Shown: positions 53,481 through 64,000 of the stretch, piece after piece | Numbering within the stretch: the stretch's first letter is position 1 | How the letters are laid out: every line of letters starts with the position of its first letter | Source: Synanceia verrucosa | Taxonomy: Eukaryota > Chordata > Actinopteri > Perciformes > Synanceiidae | Length of the DNA: 64,000 nt | Direction of reading: 5' to 3' | Assembly: GCA_029721515.1 (NCBI GenBank) | Contig: CM056559.1 | Location: 5,705,001 to 5,769,000 of the forward strand | Position numbers and translations under genes: made by a program | The notes under the pieces: model-generated | The model's input: only the letters and a program-made list of their open reading frames with translations | Databases searched by the model: none | What the model was told of the DNA's origin: nothing

Positions 53481-56400
53481 ACCTCGCAGCAACCTAAGAA
53501 GCAGGAACCAGTGACTGTTTGGCACAAAAAATACTTTACAATCACATTTAAATTTTCTCTTGGCTGAATAATTGATTGTTTCAGCAACATATATCCTTTA
53601 CATTACTTCATAGGAGGTTTAAAACATTTCAAACCCTGGATCACGTTAGCCGCTCCTCTTAAGAAGTAGAGGGAAGCGCTCCACTCTCTTTGCTTTCTGC
53701 TGTGGCATGTCAACTGTGATCCAGACCTAATCTACCAGCCCAATAGTGAGGTCCCTGCAGGGAGCCAGGGGGCCCCAGGCCCAGCACCATTGCCTCATCC
53801 GTCTTCAAGACAGGCTGCAGGCAGGGGCCAGCCCAGTGCCTGTCCTTTTCTGCTCGCATATGCAGAGCTACGAGGGGATGCTGAACCCTGAAGCCTTCAT
53901 CTGGTCACCAGGTGGGCACCGGAGCGGTGGCCTGTCTCTTCCCCCACACTCTGTCGGTGAGCGTGGAAATTAAAATCAGTGAAGACGGCCCTTTTTTCCC
54001 TGCAGGGAGCCTCCGGCCTCCTCTGAGGCAACAAGCAGGCGTGACCGTGCTCACACTCAGAGGTGGCGATGAGCAAATAGCCTGGGATGTTATTTCTCTG
54101 GCTGTGCTCTCTGGGCTGTTTCCTGTTTTCACTACAGAGTCCAAGCTGCCTGCATATCTCCCATAAATATTTGCTGAATCAACATTTAATATTTTTATTT
54201 TCTTCCCATTGTAAAGCATCGCCACATCGCCAGATTAGAGCAAACAATCAGTGTCGCAGTTATGCAAACACATGCATGCATGGTGCGCAGGCAGCCAACA
54301 ATGCTCCCCATCATTGTGTTTGGTCTCAAAGATTTCAGGACGACAAAAGACCGTTTGCAAGTCATTTGTGGTTTTTTCTTTTTTTTTGCATGTTTTGAAA
54401 CACAAAGCATCCATATGACTTTAGTTTGAGTGCTCCACAGTCTGTTTCAGCAGCATGATGTGCATCCTTAGAAGTCGGTATTTGCTCGGCTTTTTCTGCT
54501 GGCTTGTACATAGTTCAGCATCCAGCATTAAAGCTCCATCAGACAGATGGCCAGCCTTATGATGAGGTGTTTACTCTGGCACGTACACTCAGAAAGTCTT
54601 ACAATCGTGACAAAGTGAGTGACACGTTGCCCCCGACAAAGCTGCTTGAGGTCGAGCTCCTTGTTTGTTCCTTCCGAGAGGAAGTCAAATACAGCTTCAA
54701 CAAACTTCAAGTTAACACTGCAGTGAAGGAGGCAAACGACCTGTTTCAGCTCAGGCCAGATGCCGATTAATCAACAGATTAGAAATAACCCAATTTCAAA
54801 GTTTTGGGGGTTGTTTTCAGCAAAGATATAACCCATGAAATGAGGCATTTGAGATAGCTGCTCATCTTCAACCAGCCCTTCCCTCATTTCCCCCACTTCT
54901 CTCTGCACCAGCACACTGAGCAAAGAATACATTAGAGGGTAATGAAATAAGGGCATTTAAAGAAAGATCTGAATTGAGTGTCAGTCATGGGTAGACGATC
55001 ACATTACCAGTTGTCCATTGCAATGACTTTCCTTCCCATTAAGAGGTATTATGGTGTCCTCTAAAATGTAATTATAGAGGAAATGGATTCATGTCCGTGC
55101 TGCTGAAATGTGCAAGAATATACAGCAATTTTTGCATTCGTTTTCTTGTTGTCGGGGCATGTATGTCATTTTTTGGGGAATTTATTAGATCAAAAAATCG
55201 TGTCTTTCGTGCCCTACATTTCCCGTGTATTCTCATGAAATGGAAGAAACTGCCACCTACACTACTCTCCATTTGTAGGTGCAAATCCTTGAAAAGCCTG
55301 CTCATCTTCATATTGTAAGGAAAAGGAGATTCAGGCATGAAAGTCACAGGGTAAAGATGTTTTCAGCCTCTTCCTCCTCTCAAAACCACAGCTCTGTTAC
55401 CTCCACTCAGGGGCCGCTGAAGCTGAGGCTGGGGGGAGGGTTGTGGATGGAAAGGGGCTCTGGAGGCCGCCCGTGGAATCTTTGCATACCACCAGAGAAA
55501 GTGGGAGGTTTTTACACCTCCACAGGCTCCACACCCTCCCCTTCGCATTGCCTCCCAGCCAGCATCATAAACTGTGCAGCAGCAGCAGCAGCTGGTGTCA
55601 GAGAGAAAGACAGAAAGAGGAGCAACGCCCTGCTATCTCACTTACCATCTCCTTTAAATAAAGGCCAGTAAGCAGAGTGGGGGAGATTACGCAGAAGACC
55701 GGAAGATGTGGCGTACATCCCGACAACAAATCACCAGATGGAGCAGATCTAAATCAAGTTCCCCTGCTATAAATACAATGGAAAAGAGGCAGACACAGGG
55801 AATAATAAGCGGCAGCATATGCTGTGGTCAACCTCTGTGGGCAGAAAGGAGTACTATTCCTCCATGCTTTGCATTTCTCCTCTGAATTCATCCATGAAGG
55901 CGCTCAGTTCAGCACGCACCACAGCAGAGGAAGCCCAGGCAGCAGGACATGCCAATCAGACCAGTGGCTCTATTTCCATGTTTTCTTTGCTGAGCAAAAA
56001 CACATTGCATCCAATGAAAATCAAGTTACGTGATAAAACGCTGCATTCGCCTTTATGGTCCAGCAACTACTCGATAATACAAGAGACTCTGTGTCTTACA
56101 ATTCTGTAATTGAATGTGGAACAAGGGACCAGTTGGGTTAAAAGCTGCTGTGGTGTTTTTTTCCCCTCCTATCGGGTATCATAATCTCAGTATGGGTGGA
56201 GGGGGGTTTACTTTGTTGGCCCACAAGGATCAATTAAGCCATCAGGAGGGAAAGACAGTAATAAGACGTGTAATGGAAGGTTCTGGTCCCTCAGGGAACA
56301 GTGTTAAATTCATCACCGCCTCGTGTTCACACATTTATCAGGGGCACATTACAACTTGTAATCAGTCACAGATGTCAGGGTTGGTGCTGGCGTTCCGTCA

Positions 56401-59400
56401 CTCCTCATGTGTTGACACTGGCATCACTTCCTACATAATGCATTCAGAGTACCTCTCTGCTAACTGCAGAGCTCGGTGTCAGGATCTCCTAATGGAATTA
56501 ATTAAATGATCAATTATAGAATTCCACCGTAAAATGTTAGTTGATTCATCGCTGGAAGATTTTCTTCGTGTAATGGCTTTTAGAGCACTATACCTGCAGA
56601 GAAAACAGGAAACAGCTTCACATTGGAAATTAACATGAAACCCACTCAACACATCGAGTGTGATCCTGCTTCATCTTCACAGTATAACACATACTCCACG
56701 TCTGCCACCACAGTTTGGTTAAAAAAAAAACAACAAGGTGCTTGTTGTTAAAATATCTCCCAACCAATCAGAATACAGCCCAGCTGATGAGCTGAGAGCT
56801 TGTGTTGCCGAGGTGAAGTGCAACAGTGGTTCAGTGTGTATCGATTGAAATACCGCTGCACTGCACCTTGTAATTTCTGAGTTTTGGAGCGAAATGTTTT
56901 GCTCACACAGCCAATCTGCAAATTTCACTCACTGCGGTGTGGCAAGACTTTCAACCACACTGTGCAGCAGTGACTGACAGTGCTCTCTGTCACTTTATTA
57001 TAAACCCTGCCTGCTCCTGACTGGACGAACTATAAAAATAGTTATTAAAAATTACTGTTGTCATTTTGAACATTATCATTATAAATGAGCTGTGTAGCGA
57101 TAAGATCACCATCCATTTTACACTCACAACACCTTGTGGAAGTAGTTATTGGCGGGTTTTGTGTCATCATCAGAACTGCTCCCCACAGTTGGGTGATTGG
57201 TTTGCCAGCTGTCAGACTCAGTCCGGTCTCAGCGGATGTTTTCTGAGTTTACAAGCTGTATGGTGGAGTGAGGATGAGGATTTAGGGGGCTATTAGTCTT
57301 CCAGGGAAGCTTTTGCTTTCTGAAAAACAAAATGTTTCTTCCTCTTGCCTTCTTATCAAGGAAAGTAACGCTGCCCCTCCTTGACTGATGCTCTGTTAGT
57401 TTACAGGTCAGAACACAGTTTTACTCTTCAGATGAAAACAGATGTAAACGACGTTGAGTCTTAGACAAGATAGTTACTTTTGTTTTTGATGCCCATTTTT
57501 TATTGCTTACTTATGTAATTTTAGAAGATTGTGGAGTCTTAATAAACTGACTTATCTCAAAGCAGACGTGTGTGTACCACCTGTTCAGAGTCTATACGTT
57601 CTGCTCTGTTGTACTATTTGCTCTGCTTCCTCACTGTTCTCCCAATATATGAGTTGGTTTGTATGTGTATTTTATGGAGTAATAACCGTCCGCGTGTGGT
57701 TTATCGGATCCTGCAAATAAAACATGGATAGCGGAGATGCTGCGAGTATTGCGGAGCGCTGCCTGCCTCGTTGGCCTTGCCATATGGTGTCGGTAAAGGA
57801 GCCGGCGCCTGGGGAGGACGCAGCCGTATGGTGGCAGGAAGTACACAGACACAGCAGTATGGCAAAACAAGACAGAAGAGGAATGAAAGGCTCCTCGCTG
57901 CAATGCAAAAACACCAGACATAAGAGGAGTGCACAGACTATGACAAAGATGGATGAATGAAAGGAGAAGAAAAGAAAGGGTCAAAAATGACCTTCAGACT
58001 AAATTACAAGGTGCACAGAGATTCATTTGTTCCCTGCACGGCCATAAACATTAATGTCTTTTAATACATCGCTCTGCATCCCTTCCCTCTCGCTTCCTGT
58101 CCCATTAAACATTGTAACAAAGGAGCTGTGATAAGATCTGTTTTCCACTGAAACGCCGCAAGCTTCTTATTGAACACAGTCTCATCAACGACAGTGCAGT
58201 TGGGGCTCGCCTCCGTTTGACATTTTCAAGGCATTTCTGTCCCGCTCTGTTATACACTTGAAAAGGAGGATTGTGGGACACTCAGGATTGATGAGCGACT
58301 AAAAGCCCGGACCAAATCCAGCCTGAGGAATCTGTCAATGGGTGGCTCTCCTGTATTTTCTGTGACCTTTTCAGAATGACTCTGAGGATTTCGGTGCCAT
58401 CTGTGCCCTCCGGGTAGCACTAATCCCACTGCTGCCACACTCAGCAGTAATGGGTACCTTAAACCTTTGCAACACGGCCCTGATCTTAGTCACACACAGG
58501 AACACACTCCTGTCTTTGTTGCTGTTTTCACCTCATCTATCTCCCTTTGCATTCTTTATTTCTTCTTCCATTAGTGTCATTGTGTTTTAATGTGATTTAT
58601 AGTTCATGCTTACCCTCTGCTTTACTGTGGACATTTTGTCAAAACAAAAGTTTTTTTATGAGGGAATATGTGAGGAATAAAATACTATATATCACTTTGC
58701 CATTCTGTAATGTTTACCCAAACTAACACACACATACACAAAATGAATTAACACAGAGGCATGATTTAGTTATTTCATAAATGGATTTATCCTCCCTTTG
58801 ACGTGAACTTGAATGCACCACAGATGTATTTATTGATTTATTGTTGTGACGGATCAGTTTTAGTCCATCTCAATATGCATTTTCAGCTGTGGCAGATTCC
58901 TCTTTATCCTTTTGTATTTGGGCTGAACCCCGTGGGCTACGTTTTGAAGTACTCCCACCGTCCTGAATGAAAGTGTGCTGCCTGGGTGTGTTTATCGACT
59001 CACTCAGGCTGTCACGTTCATGCTTATGTGCCTGCCATGCCTGGGCTACAAAAGGAAATCTTTTGAGACAGAATACTTTAGTGCCTGTTGAGAGGATGCC
59101 TATTTTAACTTTGGCTCAGTGACAAAAAAACAAACCTGTATTGGACAAAGGAATCACAACTAACTGAAGAGTTCTGAATTAATTCTCAGATGTGAACAGG
59201 TACCTGGTGTCCACTGCTAAAGTCAGCATTATTCTTGATGTTGGTGATCTAATTTTCATTTCCACTGTTGTTGTGACACTCCAGAAAGGGTGGGTTGCAG
59301 CTGCAAGAGGTTTTCTGCTTTTCTTCTCCACCTCATTTTCCTCTGTGGAAAACCCAACTTTTATGCCCCAACTCTGTTTTCCTCATCTCCTGGTGAGTGA

Positions 59401-60962
59401 GATGCAGTGTAGTAGCTGATCAAAGTCTTTCTTCCTCATTGTGGTGGAGGAAAAACAGAAATAAGCTTTAGGATATGGAACAGATTTCTCTCTGGTATGC
59501 AAGCTGTGGACTACCAGAGATGCTTTCTGCATTATTCTCCTTTGTTTTGTTTTTTTAATGATAATTTATTTTATTGCGAACACCTTAAAAGTGTGGTAAA
59601 AGATCTTTCCTCAGCCATCAAGGGAGCACATGGAAGCAAAACAGAGAAGTATAAATTGCAATATTAAACCCTGAGGAAGTGTTTTTCCTCTGTTTGATGA
59701 GCTCATAATTTTAAATCATTTTTCAGACGTAGGATGTGATGACGAATAGATTTGTATTTAGAGCTGCAGGTCAAGTAACACACGACTGACAGTCCAGCAG
59801 TGAGAGGGGAGTTAAGCCAAACTCTATTGGATTTGTGCAGCATGGCCGTATGCAATATTTTCTCCTCACCAGTGATTTATTATTTTGAAGCTTTCATGCA
59901 GGACAGTTTTTTTGGTATTTTTCATTAAACTGGCTGAAGTGTGTAAGTGCTTCCCTAAGGAATGATTCATCACCGGTTTGCAACGCAACCAAAGCTCACT
60001 TCCCTAACGTATGAACCACTGGAGCAGCTGCAAGAGTTTCTACCTGGTGTCCCCCCTGGTTCCTTCTGTTCATTCATCTCAACATTGATTTTAACTGTAG
60101 GGGAAGTGGGGGTGGGGTGGGGGTTGCAACCTTTTGAGGAATGGATGATCTGCAGGCTACAAAGTTTGATCTCATTCATATTTTTTATAGCTTACAAGGA
60201 GAAACACTATATTATAACGCAGCACAACACTCCTCCAACACACTACTCCAACACTCCTTCCTCAATGATGGATTGTGGCTGATTGCCTTCAGGGACAATG
60301 GAGCTAAAAGTCACACTCACGTTTACTTTTTTGTGTGTGCTGGCAGCAACGCAGCATGTGCAAATATAGATCTGAACACTGAGCCTCACATGCCTGTGAT
60401 CATCAGATCAGTAGCTGAGTAAGGACATGGTGACCTTCAGGTTTGGGGGATGGGGCGTTTCTGCAGGGACTTACCCAGTGGGCTGAACTCAACCTCTCCT
60501 CCATCAAGAGTTCCCATGTTCCCAGACAACAGCGATTGTGTCTTAATGAATTCACTGAATACTAATCAGGCAGCCTAAGTCCAGGGGGTGGGGCACGCTT
60601 TAACACAGACAAGGTCCTGTATAAATATGCAGAGGATTTTTTTTTTCTCGCGCTGTCATCACATTCCTTCTGATTCAGGGTCAGCAGAAATGAAATTGGG
60701 GTTCTTGTCATTAAGATGGTCCAGTCAAGTCGAGTCTGTCTTGTGTTGCTATCCTGCTTCATCTATCAGTTAATACTATTGCTTGCCTCATTATGGAGTT
60801 GTGACAATGCTGTTTTGCTTCAGCTGGTGTCCACGGGATACCCTGCGATTGTTTCATCCTCTCTGACTTCAAATTGCTCTAATTCACTGTGTGTATTTTG
60901 CTGCCTAGACCCTGTTTGTACAAACCTTTCAGCACCACTGTCCAGAGGTCATATTCTCTAAC

Positions 60963-61590
60963 CAGAGCTGTGCGATATTATGATACATACATCGTAGTGC
61001 GGTATAAAAATGTCTACCGTACAATATAAGCCTCTGTCGTTTATATTGTTAATTTAAACTTGTATGCTGCTTGGTTAGCTCTATTGCTACGTTAACGTTA
61101 CTCTGGTTGTATGAAGCATAGACATAATGGTAGCTAATGTAGGCTAATGTAGCTGCAGCAACACTACTGCTTTGTGGTCGCATTTTTACGTCACCTGCAA
61201 GGATTTTTTTTTGCAACAGTTATAGCTAAAGTTAAAAACAAAAAGTTGTAACTCAGGAATAAACAGAGGTGAAGCAGCATGGAGGATGTCGTTATTAGCA
61301 CTAAAAACACATCTTTATTACCAGACAAACAGCATAGTAGTGTATAAACAGCATAGTGAATAAAAAAACTATTCTTCTTCTTCTTATTCTTCTAGTAAAA
61401 GTACAGCACAAATGTGCGGTCGCTCTCAAAGTAAGCCTTCAGAATAAAAGCATACTGGGGATATAACACCGAATACACCACAGAAGAGACGGAGGAGAGC
61501 AAAAATAACATTACATAAGAAAAAAAATACTATATTCTATGTATATATCGTTATCGGGATATACAATTTTGTCCATATCGCACAGCTCTA
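60963..61590 (+). mobile_element. hAT-type element, second copy of the 43.4-kb family
   Basis: Ends CAGAGCTGTGCGATAT and ATATCGCACAGCTCTA pair; flanks TCTCTAAC (60955-60962) and CCTCTAAC (61591-61598) are an 8-bp duplication with one mismatch. AAAAATGTCTACCG is shared with the 43.4-kb copy. A (TTC)n run lies inside at about 61373-61393. It is 628 bp and non-coding. Confidence 0.8.
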
Positions 61591-63847
61591 CCTCTAACAT
61601 TATTCAAGACTCAACCCACTCCTTATCTCTTATCTGACTTCTGTTAGCTCCATGGACAAACTTTTTACGGCTCAATCAATCAGACTGCCTAGCTCATGTC
61701 AGGCTGGTGAGTGAAACAGTGAAAAAACAAGAGATTCATCCCCGAAAACAAGAGTTAGCTCATGCATTGACCTGTGATGTTGGGCAGTTTCGTTGTAATT
61801 TGTGAGCAGGAACGGTCTCTTTTAGAGCCACTCAAAGCCGTTCAATCAGGAGACGTATTGTGGGTGAGCTCTTCTGTCGTTGAATGGAGGCTTTGTGGAC
61901 TCGTGACATCATGCAGGCGAACTTTCCTGTGTCATCGCTGAGCTGTCTGTAATGACACAGAGTCAATTTGGCTGTGAAGTTTCACAGTTTCATCCCACAA
62001 AGTTGATCTGTAATCACTGTCAATGCAGCACATCCACGTTTTATCTTTCATTTTAAGCTTCTGAGGAGAGTCACTCATGTTCATGAATACTGATGGAACT
62101 TAGTGTTTGCTCAGAACTCACGTAACCTGAAGTTGGAAAGCGATTTGTATAATTTAGGAAGATGGATGATGATTTTAATCCCAATATGAGCGAGCCACGT
62201 TGTAATTTGAATAAAGAAATGACCTGCCACATCTTAGTCAGAGGTCCCCAGGTGATTCTTACTAATCCCATGCAAATTGAATTAGTTTGTGGCACCAGTC
62301 TATTTTTATTTGGATGCAACATTTTTTACCTTTTAAAGCTGGAGGCAGGAGGAGGAACTTGAAGCGATAAAGTGTTTCACTTTACAGTTTTCATCCAATG
62401 TGCTGAATTTAATTTTCCGGTTCTAATGCTTTGATGAAAGGGGCTAATTGATGAATTATATGAACCTACTGTGCCATTCGTCCTGTGTGAACTGAGTGTA
62501 AGGCCATAAGAATAGAAATGCAGGGTGAAACCACCGGTGCTTAAATAGCGTTGTGCCTCTCCGCTCATTTTTTCTCTCTTGAAAACATCTCAGTGGGAGT
62601 CAGAGCAAGGACTCTGGGAACTATTGATTTTCATTCGTCCTTGCTCCCATGCTATAATCTCTGGATTCACGCCATCCACTGACTCCTCTGAAACGAATGA
62701 CTGCAGCCTGATTGAAGCCATGTGGTTTTTGGAGGCACTGGTGTAATAGAGGTGTGACGTTTGGAGCATTATAAAAAGAAACCAGGGCACCTTCCTGCCT
62801 TCATTCTGCATTAGATCATGTTTTTTTCACATTTTCCTAAGTGGACACAGGAGTAAACAAAGGAAAGCTGTGGATTTATTTCACATAATTATGGGGGTTT
62901 TCTGTATTCTCTGTAATTATCCATATAAAGGCCTTCATTTTCAGCCCACCTGCTAGCGCTCAACTCTTTGGATTTACTTTAACTCTTGGTTCACATACCG
63001 GTGCAGCTGGTTTTATTTCCTTGCCTGTTTTTTTATTTAGTTTGCCCCGCAGCTTAACTGACAATAATCCAAACTGTTAATCAAGATGAAGCTTTAATGA
63101 ATGTGCCTGTCAAAACTAGAAGCAAATCATCACATTTAACCGCTGCTCAGACCAAGAAGTACATTTCATGATAAGTTTGGGAAAAACTCTCAGGCGTTCT
63201 GTAGATTTTATCGTTTTCCACACCAGCACACATTTTTAACAGCGAGGCTAAAGAAAACAAGTGTCACTGTCGCGTTAGGAAACTGCAAATTTATCCTTGA
63301 TGATATTTTATTACCCATGTTTTTAACGGAAGTATTATTGAGAGGACAAGGCTTCGCCGTCACTAACATTCATTCATTTTACCAAAGTGTTTTTCACTGC
63401 CCTGTCAGAGATGGCGTGAAAATATAGAAAGGCAAGATAATAGTAAATCTTCATATGAAATTGAATCGGTAGCCTTTTCTTGACATCTGTTTACTTTCAA
63501 TCTGTTGAATCGACGGGGCAGAAATAGCTTTTCATCCTTGAGCGGACAGGATAAACCAGAGATATTACATGATTACAGAATCACAATACCAATTCACTAT
63601 CATACAAAATGTCAAGAGCACACAAAGTCCCACGCAACCTGAAATCTGCCTCTGCATTGCATTGCTCTGTTGTATTGCTCACAGATTACTTGACATGTTA
63701 CATAATGTGTTCTCATTTTGACTGTTGCCCTCTTCCCCAGGGGCTCTCAAATGTCACGAACAGCATGTGATCATCTTTATCTGTCTATCTAGACAAAAAG
63801 AAATAAAAAGCAACGTCCATGAACTTCGATTTGTTCACAAACATCAC

Positions 63848-63853
63848 TTTATT
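63848..63853 (-). terminator. Possible polyadenylation signal on the minus strand at the window edge
   Basis: AATAAA on the minus strand is followed by GTGATGTTTGTG, a good GU-rich downstream element. It could be the 3' end of a minus-strand transcript entering from beyond 64000, or chance. Confidence 0.25.
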
Positions 63854-64000
63854 TCACAGATAATGAGCTCAGCAATGTGAGAAGATTTCAGTTTAAAAGA
63901 AGACATTTTAGGAAACACAGGAAATAATCTCTGTGAACAGTTAGAAGTTATGCTCTCAGAGCAACAGTAAGGATTTAAAGCATGCATCAAAAACAGCGGA

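Larger units (their letters stand above)
38487..64000 (+). other. lhfpl6: LHFPL6 first coding intron (more than 25.5 kb, 3' end outside window)
   Basis: The donor is GGAG|GTGAGT. No sequence encoding the expected continuation (residues about 129-200 of an LHFPL protein) was seen. The intron carries transposon remnants (43.4-44.4, 48.2-48.6, 53.1-53.5 and 61 kb), a TA microsatellite and long stretches of apparently unique sequence. The many short open frames, including one of 180 codons at 49925-50467 on the minus strand, have no recognisable domain. Confidence 0.8.

Noticed and set aside
54504..54770. 88-codon plus-strand frame with protein-like composition
   Set aside because: No known domain, no Kozak context or splice sites, and an open frame on the opposite strand too; conserved non-coding DNA is at least as likely.

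Overview
The window is nuclear DNA of a bony fish, most likely a percomorph-type teleost (inference). Short exons with GT-AG borders are spread over large introns, dinucleotide microsatellites are long, and small non-autonomous DNA transposons (hAT-like and piggyBac-like) plus a tRNA-derived SINE lie between the genes. There is no bacterial, viral or organellar gene organisation. I found no undescribed multi-gene system. The novelty here lies in splicing, regulatory and transposon details.

Two protein genes can be supported. (1) COG6, on the minus strand, runs from a start codon at 35102 to a stop at 14181. It can be rebuilt as 19 coding exons whose lengths and phases join without a break into 651 codons plus stop. 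The product is a lobe B subunit of the conserved oligomeric Golgi complex, the tether for retrograde vesicles within the Golgi. (2) LHFPL6 (LHFP), on the plus strand, has its first coding exon at 38102-38486 and a probable 5' UTR exon ending at 37194. It encodes the N-terminal two thirds of a four-membrane-segment protein. The remaining exons are not in the window, so everything after 38486 reads as a first coding intron longer than 25 kb. The two genes are divergent, with start codons 3 kb apart, as I recall for human chromosome 13q.

Layout. 1-13.5 kb: intergenic DNA beyond the COG6 3' end, with a SINE, three piggyBac-like MITE copies, a perfect 29-bp inverted repeat and a CpG-rich block; a further TTAA-bounded MITE sits at 12977-13500. 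13.5-35.1 kb: COG6; its introns hold hAT-like elements, microsatellites and, in the 6.3-kb intron 4, an AT-rich homeodomain/octamer-type motif cluster. 35.1-37.2 kb: the divergent promoter region, with ETS and UPRE-like motifs by COG6 and a CT-rich tract by LHFPL6. 38.5-64 kb: the LHFPL6 intron, with a three-level nest of hAT-like elements at 43.4-44.4 kb, a related copy at 61 kb and another element at 48.2 kb, each with 8-bp target duplications (two perfect, two with one mismatch).

Points worth a second look include a GC-AG intron in COG6, a 105-nt COG6 intron that is open in frame, a CA repeat beside a weak 5' splice site, upstream ORFs in LHFPL6, and the hairpin at 6.1 kb. Protein identities come from recall of the human proteins; no database search was run.
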